Assembly: GCA_027493545.1 (NCBI GenBank)
Contig: JAOSKR010000002.1
Coordinates: forward strand, 806,001 to 870,000
From: Roseovarius sp.
GTDB lineage: Bacteria; Pseudomonadota; Alphaproteobacteria; Rhodobacterales; Rhodobacteraceae
Length of the DNA stretch: 64,000 bases
Direction: 5' to 3'
A program made the translations under genes and the position numbers. Below are positions 44,213 to 54,809 of this stretch, piece after piece. The notes beneath the pieces are model-generated. The model saw nothing but the letters and a program-made list of their open reading frames with translations, was not told the origin of the DNA and made no database searches. The number at the start of each line of letters is the position of its first letter. The first letter of the stretch is position 1.

Positions 44213-45760
44213 TCACTGCGACAGCCCGGCGAGGTCGGCGGCGGCGCCAGCCTCGGCAAGGGCGGTCTGGTAATTGCCGATCAGCGCCTCGACCGAGGGG
44301 CCGATGATGTCGGTCACGAGGCTGGGATAGACCCCCAGCAGCAGGGTCATCACCACCAGCGGCGCAAACACCGCGCGCTCGCGCGCGCTCATGTCGGTGA
44401 TCGACTTGAGGCTTTCCTTGATCAGTTCGCCCAGAACCACCCGGCGATAGAGCCAGAGCGCGTAGCCCGCGCTGAGGATCACGCCGGTGGTGGCCACCAG
44501 CGCCACCCAGGTGTTGACCTGGAAGACGCCCATGAGCGTGAGGAACTCGCCGATGAACCCGCTGGTGCCGGGCAGCCCGACATTGGCCATGGTGAAGAGC
44601 ATGAAGACCAGCGCATAGGCCGGCATCCGGTTCACGAGCCCGCCATAGGCGTCGATTTCACGGGTATGGATGCGGTCGTAGATCACCCCGACGATGAGAA
44701 AGAGCGCGCCGGAGATGAAGCCGTGGCTGACCATCTGGAAGATCGCCCCGTCGATGCCCTGCTGGTTGGCGGCGAAGATGCCCATCGTGACGTAACCCAT
44801 ATGGGCCACCGAGGAATAGGCGACGAGCTTTTTCATGTCCTCCTGCGCCAGCGCCACCAGCGAGGTATAGACGATGGCGATCGCCGACATCCACAGGATC
44901 AGCGGCGTCATCACCTCCGCGCCCACCGGGAACATCGGCAGGGAGAACCGCAGGAACCCGTAGCCGCCCATCTTGAGCAGGATCGCCGCCAGCACCACCG
45001 AGCCGCCGGTGGGCGCCTGCACATGCGCGTCGGGCAGCCAGGTATGCACCGGCCACATCGGCATCTTGACCGCGAAGGAGGCGAAGAAGGCGATGAACAT
45101 CAGCGTCTGCATCCCGCCGACGATGTGCAGCCCGAGGATCGAGAAGGTCTCGAACTGGAATTCGTGGGTCAGCAGCGTCGGGATGTCGGTGGTGCCGGCC
45201 TCGGCGAACATCGCCACCATCGCCACCAGCATCAGCACCGAACCGAGGAAGGTGTAGAGAAAGAACTTGAACGCCGCGTAGATGCGCTCCTTGCCGCCCC
45301 AGATGCCGATGATCAGGAACATCGGGATGAGCCCGCCCTCGAAGAAGAGGTAGAAGAGGATCAGGTCGAGCGCCACGAACACGCCCAGCATCAGCGTCTC
45401 GAGCACCAGAAACGCGATCATGTAATCCTTGACCCGCGCGGTGACGTTCCACGACGCCAGGATGGTGAGCGGCATCATGAAGGTGGTGAGCATCACGAAC
45501 AGCACCGAGATGCCGTCGACCCCGACCTTGTACTTGAGCCCCAGCAGCCACTGGCGTTCCTCGACGAACTGGAACCCGGTGTTGGAGGGATCGAAGTCGA
45601 AGAGGATGAAGAGCGACACCAGGAAGGTGAGCGTCGTCGCGATCAGCGCCACCCATTTGGCGTTGCGCTGCGCCGCCTCGTCCTCGCCACGAAGGAAGAT
45701 CGCGAGGATCGCCGCCGCGATGGCGGGGATGAACGTGGTGATGGAAAGCAGGTTGTCCAT
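44213..45760 (-). CDS. nuoM: NADH-quinone oxidoreductase subunit M
   Basis: Second antiporter-like subunit of the membrane arm. 515 aa, intact. Glu and Lys channel residues lie in [34 protein letters not shown] and [30 protein letters not shown]. The conserved [20 protein letters not shown] follows. The ATG at 45760 overlaps the nuoL TAA by one base (TAATG), so translation is coupled. Confidence 0.97.
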   Translation of the reverse strand: MDNLLSITTFIPAIAAAILAIFLRGEDEAAQRNAKWVALIATTLTFLVSLFILFDFDPSNTGFQFVEERQWLLGLKYKVGVDGISVLFVMLTTFMMPLTILASWNVTARVKDYMIAFLVLETLMLGVFVALDLILFYLFFEGGLIPMFLIIGIWGGKERIYAAFKFFLYTFLGSVLMLVAMVAMFAEAGTTDIPTLLTHEFQFETFSILGLHIVGGMQTLMFIAFFASFAVKMPMWPVHTWLPDAHVQAPTGGSVVLAAILLKMGGYGFLRFSLPMFPVGAEVMTPLILWMSAIAIVYTSLVALAQEDMKKLVAYSSVAHMGYVTMGIFAANQQGIDGAIFQMVSHGFISGALFLIVGVIYDRIHTREIDAYGGLVNRMPAYALVFMLFTMANVGLPGTSGFIGEFLTLMGVFQVNTWVALVATTGVILSAGYALWLYRRVVLGELIKESLKSITDMSARERAVFAPLVVMTLLLGVYPSLVTDIIGPSVEALIGNYQTALAEAGAAADLAGLSQ

Positions 45761-47816
45761 TATTCGGCCCCCCCGTAAAGACCACCCACGTCACCAGCAC
45801 CGCGATGCCCAGCACCATCGCCAGCGCGTAGGTAAAGAGGTACCCCGATTGCGCCCGCCCCGAGAGGCGGGTGAAGAAGGGGATCGCCCCCATCGCCACG
45901 CCGTTGAGAAAGCCGTCGATCACCCCGAGATCGCCGCCGCGCCACAGAAACCGCGCCAGCCGCTTGGTCGGATTGACGACAACCGCGTCGTAAATCTCGT
46001 CGATATACCACTTGTTGAGCAGGAAGAGGTAGAGCGGCCGCTGGCTTTGGGCGACGCGCGCCGGCATCGAGGGATCGACGATGTAGAACCAGACCGCCAC
46101 GCCAAGCCCCAGCAGCATCGCCAGGAACGGGCTGGCCTTGACCCAGACCGGAGCGTGGTGGGCCTCGTCCATGACATGGTTGTCGGGGGCCATGAAGATG
46201 GCGCCCTGCGGCGCACCCGCCGCCTCGGCGTGACCGACAGTCGCCGCCGCGCCCTCGCCGGCCTCGGCCGTGGCCGCCTCGGCGTGGGCGGCGATGCCGA
46301 AGAACCGGTTCACCCGGTCGTGATCGCCGAAGAAGCTGCCGTACCACACCATCCCCGACAGCACCGCGCCCACGGCCAGCGCGACCAGCGGCACCAGCAT
46401 CACGTTAGGGCTTTCCTTGGCGTGCTCGTGCGCGTGGCGATCGCCTCGCGGGCTTCCCCAGAAGGTCATGAACATCAGCCGCCAGCTGTAGAAGCTGGTG
46501 AAGAGCGCCGCGATCACCAGCGCCCAGAAGGCGCCGCCGCCCGCGGTGCCGGCCCAGGCGCTCTCGATGATGGCGTCCTTGGAGAGGAACCCGGCAAAGC
46601 CGATCTGCGTGAGCGGAATACCCACCCCGGTGATCGCCAGGGTGCCGATCATCATCGTCCAGAAGGTCACCGGCATCTTCTTTCGCAGCCCGCCATAGTT
46701 GCGCATGTCCTGCTCGTGATGCATCGCGGTGATGACCGAGCCCGAACCGAGGAAGAGAAGCGCCTTGAAGAAGGCATGCGTCAGCAGGTGGAACATCGCC
46801 ACCGAGTAGACGCCCACGCCGGCGGCCACGAACATGTAGCCCAGCTGGCTGCAGGTCGAATAGGCCACCACGCGCTTGATGTCGTTCTGCACCAGGCCCA
46901 CCGTGGCGGCGAAGAAGGCGGTGAGCGCGCCGATGAAGACCACGAACATCTTGGCCTCGGGCGCGAACTCGAAGATCGGCGACATCCGGCACACCAGGAA
47001 CACCCCGGCGGTCACCATGGTCGCGGCGTGAATGAGCGCCGACACCGGGGTCGGGCCCTCCATCGCGTCGGGCAGCCAGGTGTGCAGGATGAACTGCGCC
47101 GACTTGCCCATCGCGCCGACAAAGAGCAGGAAGGCCACCAGGTTGGCGGCGTTCCACTCGGTCCACAAGAACGTCATCTGCGTTTCGGCCAGCTTGGGAG
47201 CGGCGGCGAAGATATCGTCGAACCGCAGCGAGTCGACCAGGAAATAGAGCGCGAATATCCCCAGAAGAAAGCCGAAATCGCCCACCCGGTTGACCACGAA
47301 GGCCTTGATCGCGGCGGCGTTGGCGGATGGTTTTCGGTAGTAGAAGCCGATCAGCAGATACGAGGCGAGGCCCACCCCCTCCCAGCCGAAGAAGAGCTGC
47401 ATGATGTTGTCGGCGGTCACCAGCATCAGCATGGTGAAGGTGAAGAACGAGAGATACGCGAAGAAGCGCGGCCGGTAGCTCTCGGTCTCGCTGAAATTCT
47501 CGTCGTGGGCCATGTAGCCCATCGAATAGAGGTGGACCAGCGCCGAGACCGTGGTCACCACGATCAGCATGATCGCGGTCAGCCGGTCGAGCCGGATCGC
47601 CCAGGCGGTGTCGAGCGTACCCGACTGGATCCAGTCGAGGATATGCACCTGGTGCATCTGCCCGTCATGGCCCAGGAACACCACCCAGCTGAGCAGGCAC
47701 GAGAGGAACAGCAGACCCGTGGTCAGCCACTGCGCGCCCCTGTCGCCGATGATGCGCCAGCCGAACCCGGCGATGATGGCGCCGATGAGTGGCGCGAAGA
47801 GAATGATGCTCGTCAT
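45760..47816 (-). CDS. nuoL: NADH-quinone oxidoreductase subunit L (frameshift at the 3' end)
   Basis: Largest antiporter-like subunit, distal in the membrane arm, with the long lateral helix HL that ties the proton channels. About 685 aa. [103 protein letters not shown] is missing at about 45777-45779. The track therefore reads on into nuoM as a 1052-aa ORF. The correct end is VVFYGGAE-stop. Confidence 0.97.
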
Positions 47817-47820
47817 GTCC

Positions 47821-48126
47821 TCAACCCTTCATCACGTTGACGTCTTCGACGTCGATGGTGCCCCGGTTGCGGAAGAAACAGACTAGGATCGCCAGGCCGA
47901 TGGCGGCCTCGGCCGCGGCCACGGTCAGCACGAAAAGGGTAAAGACCTGCCCCACCAGATCGCCGAGATGGGCCGAGAACGCCACCAGGTTGATGTTGAC
48001 CGACAACAGCATCAGCTCGATCGACATCAGCAGGATGATCACGTTCTTGCGGTTCAGGAAGAGCCCGAAGATGCCGATGACGAACAGCGCCGCCGCCACC
48101 GTCAGGTAATGTTCCAGTCCTATCAT
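47821..48126 (-). CDS. nuoK: NADH-quinone oxidoreductase subunit K
   Basis: Three-helix membrane subunit next to NuoJ in the proton path. 101 aa, intact: [51 protein letters not shown], with the conserved Glu in MSIELML, and [26 protein letters not shown]. 4 bp before nuoL; preceded by a repeat-containing 196-bp gap from nuoJ. Confidence 0.97.
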   Translation of the reverse strand: MIGLEHYLTVAAALFVIGIFGLFLNRKNVIILLMSIELMLLSVNINLVAFSAHLGDLVGQVFTLFVLTVAAAEAAIGLAILVCFFRNRGTIDVEDVNVMKG

Positions 48127-48173
48127 GCGTCCGTCCCTCCGGGTTTGACCCGTCGTCTCTTTTGCGTCGTGCG

Positions 48174-48252
48174 CCCCGGACCTGATCCGGGGCCTCTTTT
48201 CGTCATGCTCCCGGCGCGTCCCGGCCGGAAGGTCCCGGGTCAGGCCCGGGAC
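48174..48252. repeat. pair of inverted palindromic repeats between nuoK and nuoJ
   Basis: CCCCGGA-cctga-TCCGGGG (48174-48192) and GTCCCGGG-tcagg-CCCGGGAC (48232-48252). The loops are reverse complements of each other, so these are two inverted copies of one element, also resembling 17246-17264. They occupy the only large gap (about 196 bp) inside the otherwise overlapping nuoI-nuoN stretch. The pair could fold into a large cruciform or act as a BIME-like processing site. Confidence 0.7.
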
Positions 48253-48322
48253 GGGCGGGGCCGCGCCACGGCCCCTGTTACTTTTCCGTCGCCTCAGCCT
48301 CCGAGGCCCCGGCCAGTATCGC

Positions 48323-48931
48323 TCACAGCCCCTGCCCCGGCTTGACGTCGCGCAGCTCCATCGCCGTGCCCGGGTCGCGGTACATCTGCGCCAGCACGTC
48401 CTGGCGCTTGATGTTCTCGCGGTGCCGCAGCGTCAGCACGATCGCCCCGATCATCGCCACCAGCAGGATCAGCCCGGCCAGCTGGAAGAGCAGGAAGTAC
48501 TGGTCATAGAGGATCAGCCCCAGCGCGGCGGTGTTCTCGATCCCGTCGGGCGTCGGCGCGGCGCGCGCGGCGCCGGCCCCGTCGGATATCTGCCAGTCGC
48601 CGAAGACGATGCCGAGCTGCATCAGCAGGATCAGCCCGATCAGCAGCGCCAGCGGCATGTATCTGGCCATCTCGGCCTTGAGCGCGGCGAAATCCACGTC
48701 GAGCATCATCACCACGAAGAGAAACAGCACCGCCACCGCCCCGACATAGACGATCAGCAGCAGCATCGCCAGGAACTCGGCCCCCAGCAGCACGAAGAGC
48801 CCCGCCGAGGAGGCGAAGGTGAGGATGAGCCACAGGACCGAATGCACCGGGTGGCGGCTGATGACGGTGAAGAGCCCGCCGACGAGCGCGGTCATGGCAA
48901 AGAGGTAGAACGAGAGCGCGGCGATGGTCAT
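48323..48931 (-). CDS. nuoJ: NADH-quinone oxidoreductase subunit J
   Basis: Five-helix membrane subunit lining the quinone-coupled proton path. 202 aa, intact: [68 protein letters not shown] (the mobile helix 3 region). ATG at 48931 overlaps the stop of the preceding CMD-like gene as ATGA. Confidence 0.96.
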   Translation of the reverse strand: MTIAALSFYLFAMTALVGGLFTVISRHPVHSVLWLILTFASSAGLFVLLGAEFLAMLLLIVYVGAVAVLFLFVVMMLDVDFAALKAEMARYMPLALLIGLILLMQLGIVFGDWQISDGAGAARAAPTPDGIENTAALGLILYDQYFLLFQLAGLILLVAMIGAIVLTLRHRENIKRQDVLAQMYRDPGTAMELRDVKPGQGL

Positions 48932-49339
48932 GATTGGTCTTCCCTTCCTGTTCCTCGTCCAGCACCTCGCGGGCGAAATCCATCGCCCGGGTCATCGACG
49001 GGATGCCGGCAAAGACCGCCATCTGCGCGATGGTCTCGGCGATCTCGTCGCGGGTGGCGCCGGCCTCGCGCGCGTGGCGCACGGTCATGCGGATCTGGGT
49101 GTCGCTCTGCGCCCCCAGCATGGTCAGCCCGGCGAGCGTCAGCAAGAGCCGGGTCTTGGCGTCCAGCCCTCGCCGCTGATCCCGCGGCCGAACGACATTT
49201 CCATCAGCTCTTTCGGCATGGTCGGCCACAGCTTCTCGAACCCCTTGGGCGAAAAGCTCTCGAGCGCGGGGTTGAAGGCACGCGCCATTTCCTGCGCCTG
49301 GGCCATCATGGCCTCGAAGGGGTTCTTGGCATCGCTCAT
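48928..49339 (-). CDS. carboxymuconolactone-decarboxylase family protein in the nuo operon (two frameshifts)
   Basis: About 137 aa, located between nuoI and nuo[23 protein letters not shown]...[13 protein letters not shown] then, after a missing C near 49165, [67 protein letters not shown]: an AhpD/CMD-like helical fold. It lacks the Cys-x-x-Cys of AhpD; the canonical Cys is replaced, so peroxidase activity is unlikely. A second missing G near 48946 would give a stop (EDQS) overlapping nuoJ. Possibly an assembly factor; inference only. Confidence 0.85.
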
Positions 49340-49830
49340 CGGTAGGGTGCGTCCAGTTCCTGGTTGCGGGCGATCTCGACCTCCCAGCGTTCGCCGTTGT
49401 CGAGAAGCTTCGCCTTGTCGTAGAAAAGCTCCTCGCGGGTCTCGGTGGCGAACTCGAAATTGGGGCCCTCGACGATGGCGTCGACCGGGCACGCCTCCTG
49501 GCAGAAGCCGCAATAGATGCACTTGGTCATGTCGATGTCGTAGCGCGTGGTGCGGCGCGAGCCGTCGTCGCGCGGCTCGGCGTCGATGGTGATCGCCTGC
49601 GCCGGGCAAATCGCCTCGCAAAGCTTGCACGCGATACAGCGCTCTTCGCCGTTGGGGTAGCGCCGGAGCGCGTGCTCGCCGCGAAAGCGCGGGCTGAGAT
49701 AGCCCTTTTCATGCGGGTAGTTGAGCGTCGCCTTGGGGGCGAAGAAGTACTTCAACCCGACCCTGAAGCCGAGGATCCAGTCGCCCAGCAGGAAGTACCA
49801 GCCCGCGCGCCGATAGTCGATCTGCGTCAT
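49336..49830 (-). CDS. nuoI: NADH-quinone oxidoreductase subunit I
   Basis: Ferredoxin-like peripheral-arm subunit carrying clusters N6a and N6b. 164 aa, intact. The two 4Fe-4S motifs are complete: [12 protein letters not shown] and [13 protein letters not shown]-terminal amphipathic anchoring helix [22 protein letters not shown]. The stop overlaps the CMD-like gene start as ATGA; 3 bp after nuoH. Confidence 0.98.
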   Translation of the reverse strand: MTQIDYRRAGWYFLLGDWILGFRVGLKYFFAPKATLNYPHEKGYLSPRFRGEHALRRYPNGEERCIACKLCEAICPAQAITIDAEPRDDGSRRTTRYDIDMTKCIYCGFCQEACPVDAIVEGPNFEFATETREELFYDKAKLLDNGERWEVEIARNQELDAPYR

Positions 49831-49833
49831 CTC

Positions 49834-50871
49834 TCAGCCCCCCATCGCCCAGCGCGCCCAGAAGCCGCCGAACACCTCGAATTTCGCCAGGAACGCCACG
49901 ATCACCACCCAGCCGAGCGACAGCGGCAGGAACACCTTCCAGCCGATCCGCATCAGTTGGTCGTAGCGATAACGCGGGGTGATCGCCTTGACCATCGCGA
50001 AGAGGAAGAAGAAGAACGCCATCTTGCCGATCATCCACAGCACCCCGTCGGGCAGGCCCGGGATCGGGCTCAGCCAGCCGCCGAAGAACAGAAGCGAGGT
50101 GAGCGCGCACATCAGGAAGATGGCGATGTATTCGCCGGCCATGAAGAGCAGGAAGGGCGTGGCGGAATATTCCACCTGATAGCCCGCCACCAGTTCCGAT
50201 TCGGCCTCGGGCAGATCGAACGGCGGGCGGTTGGTCTCGGCCAGCGCCGAGATGAAGAAGAGAAACACCATCGGCAGATGCGGCAGCCAGTACCAGCCGA
50301 AAAAGCCGTAGCCGGTGTCCTGCGCCGCGACGATGGCGGAAAAGTTCAGGCTGCCGGAGGAGATCACCACGCCGATGATGATCAGCCCGATCGACACCTC
50401 GTAGGAAATCATCTGCGCCGCCGACCGGAGCGAGCCGAGAAACGCGTATTTCGAGTTCGACGCCCAGCCGCCCATGATCACGCCGTAGATCTCGAGCGAG
50501 GAGACCGCGAAGACAAACAGGATGGCGACGTTCATGTCCGAGAGCACCCAGCCCTCGTTGAGCGGGATCACCGCCCAGGCGAGGATCGCCAGCACGAAGC
50601 TGGTCAACGGCGCCAGCAGGAACACCGCGCGGTCGGCGCCGGCCGGCACCACCACCTCTTTCACCACGTATTTCAGCGCATCCGCCACCGATTGCAGGAT
50701 GCCGTAGGTGCCCACCACGTTGGGCCCCCGCCGCATCTGCACCGCCGCCCAGATCTTGCGGTCGCCGTAGACCAGAAACAGCAGCGAGATCATCACGAAG
50801 CCGACGATCGCCGGGCACTGGGCGAAGATGATCACCGCGATCCCGAGCGGGGTTGCAAAGAAGTCAGCCAT
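49834..50871 (-). CDS. nuoH: NADH-quinone oxidoreductase subunit H
   Basis: Membrane subunit at the peripheral-arm junction that forms part of the quinone site. 345 aa, intact, about eight helices. [33 protein letters not shown] is the conserved opening loop; [18 protein letters not shown] and [26 protein letters not shown] carry the family charged residues. Start ATG at 50871, 7 bp after the lipoprotein gene stop. Confidence 0.98.
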   Translation of the reverse strand: MADFFATPLGIAVIIFAQCPAIVGFVMISLLFLVYGDRKIWAAVQMRRGPNVVGTYGILQSVADALKYVVKEVVVPAGADRAVFLLAPLTSFVLAILAWAVIPLNEGWVLSDMNVAILFVFAVSSLEIYGVIMGGWASNSKYAFLGSLRSAAQMISYEVSIGLIIIGVVISSGSLNFSAIVAAQDTGYGFFGWYWLPHLPMVFLFFISALAETNRPPFDLPEAESELVAGYQVEYSATPFLLFMAGEYIAIFLMCALTSLLFFGGWLSPIPGLPDGVLWMIGKMAFFFFLFAMVKAITPRYRYDQLMRIGWKVFLPLSLGWVVIVAFLAKFEVFGGFWARWAMGG

Positions 50872-50878
50872 CAGGTCC

Positions 50879-51287
50879 TCACACCATCGGTATTCCGTTT
50901 TCGGCGCAGTCGGCGGCCACCACCTCGGCGTCGATCTTCGTCAGCCCCCTCGGGCAGCGCCGGCGAGACGGTATAAACCGCATCCCCGCGCCAGATGCCA
51001 CCCTCTTCGGCCACATTCGTGCGCAGATGCCGCGCGAAACCGAAGCCGCGGATCAGCGCATACTGCGCCGCCGCGCATTCGGCATAGCGTTCCACGTCGC
51101 CGCTGTCGCGGGCGCCGGCCATCTCGACATGGAAACGCACCAGATCGCCGTCGAGCAGCCGGGTTTCGATGCCCCGGTAATCGGGGGCAAAGCGGGTCAC
51201 GTCGCGCCCTTCGGACGCGGTGCAGCCCGACACCGCCCCGGCAAGGCAGATTGCGGCCGGCGATATGAGCGCGGCGCGCAGCATCAT
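50879..51287 (-). CDS. lipoprotein encoded between nuoG and nuoH (frameshift)
   Basis: About 135 aa. Lipobox in the leader [22 protein letters not shown], so probably anchored in a membrane facing the periplasm. The mature part ([56 protein letters not shown]) has no known enzyme motif. An extra G near 50950 breaks the tail; removal gives [25 protein letters not shown]. The start ATG overlaps the nuoG stop as ATGA. A nuo-operon lipoprotein is lineage-typical, role unknown. Confidence 0.8.
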
Positions 51288-53365
51288 TCCGCGGCGAGCC
51301 TTTGTTCGCGCCGCGCGCGGGCGTTGGCGGAAAGCTCGGCCATCAGCTCGCTGGCGCGCGCGATTGGATTGGTCAGGTAGAAATCAGCAATCGCCGCGCG
51401 CAGTTGCCCCGCGCCCAGTTCGACCTCGTCGACCGGGGCCCAGGCGTTTTCGGGCACGCTGTCGATCTCGCCCAGATGCGGCACTTCCGCGACCAGCGCC
51501 TGCCGCAATTGCGCCAGGCTGTCCCAGGGCAGGACGCTGCCCATCTCGCCCGAAAGCGCGCGCAGGATCGCCCAGTTCTCCTTGGCCTCGCCCGGCGGGT
51601 GGCCGGCGCGCAGCGCCAGTTGCGGACGGCCCTCGGTATTGACGAAGAGCCCCTGCTCCTCGGTCCAGGCGGCGGCCGGCAGGATCACGTCGGCACGGTG
51701 CGCGCCGCGGTCGCCATGGCTGCCCTGGTAGATCACGAACGGGCCGCCGGCGCCGTCGCGCGCGATCTCGATCTCGTCGGCGCCGAGATTGTAGATCACG
51801 TCCGCCCCCTCCAGCGCCGCACTGACGCCGCCCTCGCAGGTGGCGTCCACATCCATCGCGCCGACACGGGCGGCGGCGGTGTGCAGGACCAGCATCTTTC
51901 CCCCGACCTTGTCGGTGAGGCGCATCGCGAGGCTCAGCGCCGCGGCGCCGTTCTCGCCCAGGAGCGCGCCCTGACCGACGATGACGAGGCTCGCCTCGGC
52001 CGGCTGGGCATCCTCCAGCATCCGCAGCGCGAACTTGTTGCGCGCCCCCAGTTCGGTGGCGCCGAAGGTCAGCTCGGCGGGCTGGCCGGCATGCACCACC
52101 TCGGCGCCCTTGAGCCACGCCTTGCGGATACGTGCCCCCAGCACCGGCGCCTCGGCGCCGGGATCGGTGCCGATCAGGTAGATCTTGCGCGCGGTGTCGA
52201 TCTCTTCGATGCGGGCGTTGCCGACATAGGCCGAGCGGTTGCCGGCGGGCAGATGCGCGCCGTCGGTGCGGCATTCCACGCGCCCGCCCGCGCCCTCGAT
52301 CAGCCGCTTGAGCGAATAGGCCGCCTCGACCGGGGCGAGATCGCCGATGAGGCCGGCAAGGCCCTTCGCGCCCTTGATCGCCCTGGCCGCCGCCGCCAGC
52401 GCCTCGGGCCAGGTGGCGGGCCTGAGCTTGCCCTCCTCGCGCAGATAGGGCCGGTCCAGCCGCTGCCGGCGCAGCCCGTCCCAGACGAAACGGGTCTTGT
52501 CGGAAATCCATTCCTCGTTCACGCCGTCATGGTTGCGCGGCAGGATGCGCATCACTTCGCGGCCCTTGGTATCGACCCGGATCGACGAGCCGAGCGCATC
52601 CATCACGTCGATGGTCTCGGTCTTGGTCAGCTCCCACGGCCGGGCGGTAAAGGCGTAGGGCTTGTTGGTCAGCGCCCCCACCGGGCAGAGGTCGATGACG
52701 TTGCCCTGCAGGTTCGACGCCATGCTCGCGCGCAGCGCCGCCGAGACCGAGGTCTCGGGATCGGCGCCCTCGATGGCCAGCATCTCGTTGTCGTAGGTGG
52801 TCACGCGGGTGTCCTCGCCGCGCCCCAGCGTGCCCCACTGCTCCATCCCCGCCACCTCGGTGGTGAAGCGGATGCAGCGGGTGCAGTAGATGCAGCGCGT
52901 CATGTATGTCGCGACCAGCGGCCCGATCGACAGGTCCGGCAGCGCGCGCTTGGGCTCGCGGTAGCGCGAGAAATCGACGCCATAGGCGATGGACTGGTCC
53001 TGCAGGTCGCACTCGCCGCCCTGGTCGCAGATCGGGCAGTCGAGCGGGTGGTTGATGAGCAGGAACTCCATCACCCCCTCGCGTGCCTTCCTGACCATCG
53101 GCGAGTTGGTGCGCACCTGCGGCGGCTGGCCCTCGGGGCCGGGGCGCAGGTCGCGCACCTGCATCGCGCAGGACGCGGCGGGCTTGGGCGGCCCGCCGAC
53201 GATCTCGACCAGGCACATCCGGCAGTTGCCGGCGATCGACAGCCGTTCGTGATAGCAAAAGCGCGGGATCTCGACCCCCGCCTGTTCGCAGGCCCGGATG
53301 AGGGTCATCGCCCCCTCGGCCTCGATCTCGTTGCCGTCGATGATGATTTTGCGCAGGTCAGACAT
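51284..53365 (-). CDS. nuoG: NADH-quinone oxidoreductase subunit G
   Basis: Large Fe-S subunit of the NADH module. 693 aa, intact. N-terminal 2Fe-2S (CRMCLVE), [18 protein letters not shown] (His/Cys-coordinated N5 with HxxxCxxC) and N4 4Fe-4S ([10 protein letters not shown]). These are followed by the molybdopterin-oxidoreductase-like fold ([52 protein letters not shown]). The fold is kept without obvious catalytic cofactor residues, as in other NuoG. Confidence 0.97.
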   Translation of the reverse strand: MSDLRKIIIDGNEIEAEGAMTLIRACEQAGVEIPRFCYHERLSIAGNCRMCLVEIVGGPPKPAASCAMQVRDLRPGPEGQPPQVRTNSPMVRKAREGVMEFLLINHPLDCPICDQGGECDLQDQSIAYGVDFSRYREPKRALPDLSIGPLVATYMTRCIYCTRCIRFTTEVAGMEQWGTLGRGEDTRVTTYDNEMLAIEGADPETSVSAALRASMASNLQGNVIDLCPVGALTNKPYAFTARPWELTKTETIDVMDALGSSIRVDTKGREVMRILPRNHDGVNEEWISDKTRFVWDGLRRQRLDRPYLREEGKLRPATWPEALAAAARAIKGAKGLAGLIGDLAPVEAAYSLKRLIEGAGGRVECRTDGAHLPAGNRSAYVGNARIEEIDTARKIYLIGTDPGAEAPVLGARIRKAWLKGAEVVHAGQPAELTFGATELGARNKFALRMLEDAQPAEASLVIVGQGALLGENGAAALSLAMRLTDKVGGKMLVLHTAAARVGAMDVDATCEGGVSAALEGADVIYNLGADEIEIARDGAGGPFVIYQGSHGDRGAHRADVILPAAAWTEEQGLFVNTEGRPQLALRAGHPPGEAKENWAILRALSGEMGSVLPWDSLAQLRQALVAEVPHLGEIDSVPENAWAPVDEVELGAGQLRAAIADFYLTNPIARASELMAELSANARARREQRLAAE

Positions 53366-53371
53366 CGGTTC

Positions 53372-53840
53372 TCACTTTGCTCTCAGTAAACGGCCAATCC
53401 GGCTGCCCTGGGCGATTTCCGCCCGGCCCAGCTTGCACAGGCTGGCCGGATCCGAGGTTGCTCGCGCCCCCGGCCTCGAAATAGGCGTTGCGGCGCTCGC
53501 GCATCTTCGCCTTTTCGGCGTCGTCATCGATGTAGGCGTCGACCTCGGCCTCGCTGTAGCCGCGCTCGCGGGCCATTGCCTTGAGGTCGTCGGCATATCT
53601 TTGCGCCCGAAAGAAGCGCGCGCCGATATTGCCGCATTCGCGCTGGATCTTCTCGGCCACCGCGATATCGAGAAGGCCGGTATTGATGTCGGCCTCCGCT
53701 CGCAGCCCGGCCCCGGCGCTGGCACCGGCGGCGCCACCCGAGATCGCCGGGCAGAGGATCAGCGCGCTCAGCGACGGCACGGATCTGTGCATCGGGCGGG
53801 CCACGGGGCTGGTCATGGATCGGATCGTCGGACGTGTCAT
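53372..53840 (-). CDS. DUF5333-like exported protein (frameshift)
   Basis: About 155 aa. Start ATG at 53840 with a GGAGA box. N-terminus MTRPTIRSMTSPVARPMHRSVPSLSALILCPAIS is signal-peptide-like. Mature helical part ...AEKIQRECGNIGARFFRAQRYADDLKAMARERGYSEAEVDAYIDDDAEKAKM ends, after removal of an extra G near 53450, in ASLCKLGRAEIAQGSRIGRLLRAK. The pattern of two Cys, the RGYSEAEVDAYI motif and the terminal SRIGRLLR fits DUF5333, a Rhodobacteraceae family found in nuo operons. Function unknown. Confidence 0.75.
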
Positions 53841-53870
53841 GGGCGTTCTCCTTTTACGGCGAACGGAGCA

Positions 53871-53887
53871 CCCGCCGGTCCGGCGGG
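53871..53887 (-). terminator. CCCGCC-ggtcc-GGCGGG hairpin in the nuo operon
   Basis: Perfect stem with a 5-nt loop in the 128-bp gap before the DUF5333-like gene, inside the operon. It has no T-run, so it is more likely a transcript-processing or attenuation element than a terminator. Confidence 0.35.
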
Positions 53888-53967
53888 CCCCCGCGGGGCC
53901 GACAGGAGAAAAGACGCGCGTGCTATGCAATAACATGCGCGACTTGCCGCCGATATGAAAAAGACCG

Positions 53968-54325
53968 TCACCACAGCACGCATTTTCCCGAGAGCGTGAA
54001 GCCGCTGCCCGTGAGCGCCGCGGCGGATGCATCCGGCCCGACCGTCCAGGCGATTTCCGAGGTGCCGAAGTTCGTCAGGCAGTATTTCTTGCCGGCGTGG
54101 CGGCCGGCCTCACGGGCACCGGCGAGCCCCTGATCGGCACGCCGGACGGAGACGGTAAAGAGCGTGCGGTCGGACTTGTCGGCGGCACGCGCCTTGGTCG
54201 GATAATAGGCGCCGTTGAAAAGCACCCGGTCGGACTTCTTGGTACAGCCGGATACGGCCGGGGGCAAGGCCCACGGCCGCGACCAGCACCGCGCCCCTTC
54301 GCCAGTATCTGCACATGCCGCTCAT
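53968..54325 (-). CDS. small lipoprotein of unknown function (frameshift)
   Basis: About 118 aa. Leader MSGMCRYWRRGAVLVAAVGLA joins, after removal of one extra C near 54262, to PAVSGCTKKSDRVLFNGAYYPTKARAADKSDRTLFTVSVRRADQGLAGAREAGRHAGKKYCLTNFGTSEIAWTVGPDASAA. This gives a lipobox VSGC. Two further Cys (KYCLTNFG, GKCVLW) may pair. No family recognised, exported and membrane-anchored. It sits with the next gene between nuoG and the methyltransferases. Confidence 0.68.
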
Positions 54326-54341
54326 CCGCCCCCCACTTTGC

Positions 54342-54683
54342 TCACTCCCCGCGCGCGCAGAGCACTTCGTAACGCCCCGCGCCGGCCTCGACACCGATCA
54401 TCAGCGAGACCAGCACCGTCCTTGTGCCGCAGGCCGCCTGTTCGGCAAAGGCCACATACTCGCCGAGGTCGCCCGCGCCGATCGCCGCGCCGTCGCGCCG
54501 GCGCATCGTGACATGGACCTGCTCGCCGGCGATGGTGGCGCCCTCCTTCGAGGTCATCGACACCGCCCGGCGTGTCAGTTCGGCCTCGAGATTGGCCGAT
54601 TGCAGCGTCTCGGCGCCGGCCGTCGATACCGACATGCCCGCGCCCAGCACCGCCGCCGTCATCGTCATCGTCAGAACCTTCAT
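54342..54683 (-). CDS. small secreted protein of unknown function
   Basis: 113 aa from the ATG at 54683, with a signal peptide MKVLTMTMTAAVLGAGMSVSTAGAET. The mature part contains VSMTSKEGATIAGEQVHVTMRRRDGAAIGAG, AFAEQAACGTRTVLVSLMIGVEA and a single late Cys pair (CGTR, VLCARGE). Unrecognised family; probably periplasmic, 16 bp before the lipoprotein gene. Confidence 0.7.
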   Translation of the reverse strand: MKVLTMTMTAAVLGAGMSVSTAGAETLQSANLEAELTRRAVSMTSKEGATIAGEQVHVTMRRRDGAAIGAGDLGEYVAFAEQAACGTRTVLVSLMIGVEAGAGRYEVLCARGE

Positions 54684-54809
54684 CCCGTCGCCCTTCCTGT
54701 CGCCGCCGTTTTCCCGGCCCCTCGTCGCGCATCTGGCGCCGCGTTGCAAGCGTCGCGTGATGCCGGTCCGCGCGCGAGGATGCGCCGTTATGCCGCTTCG
54801 CCGGCGCGC

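Noticed and set aside
44658-47816. 1052-aa ORF on the minus strand
   Set aside because: It is nuoL joined to an out-of-frame reading of nuoM because one T is lost at about 45778. The real nuoL stops at 45760.
45429-47840. 803-aa plus-strand ORF antisense to nuoL and nuoM
   Set aside because: Low-complexity His/Arg/Gln composition and complete overlap with intact subunits on the other strand; typical high-GC shadow.
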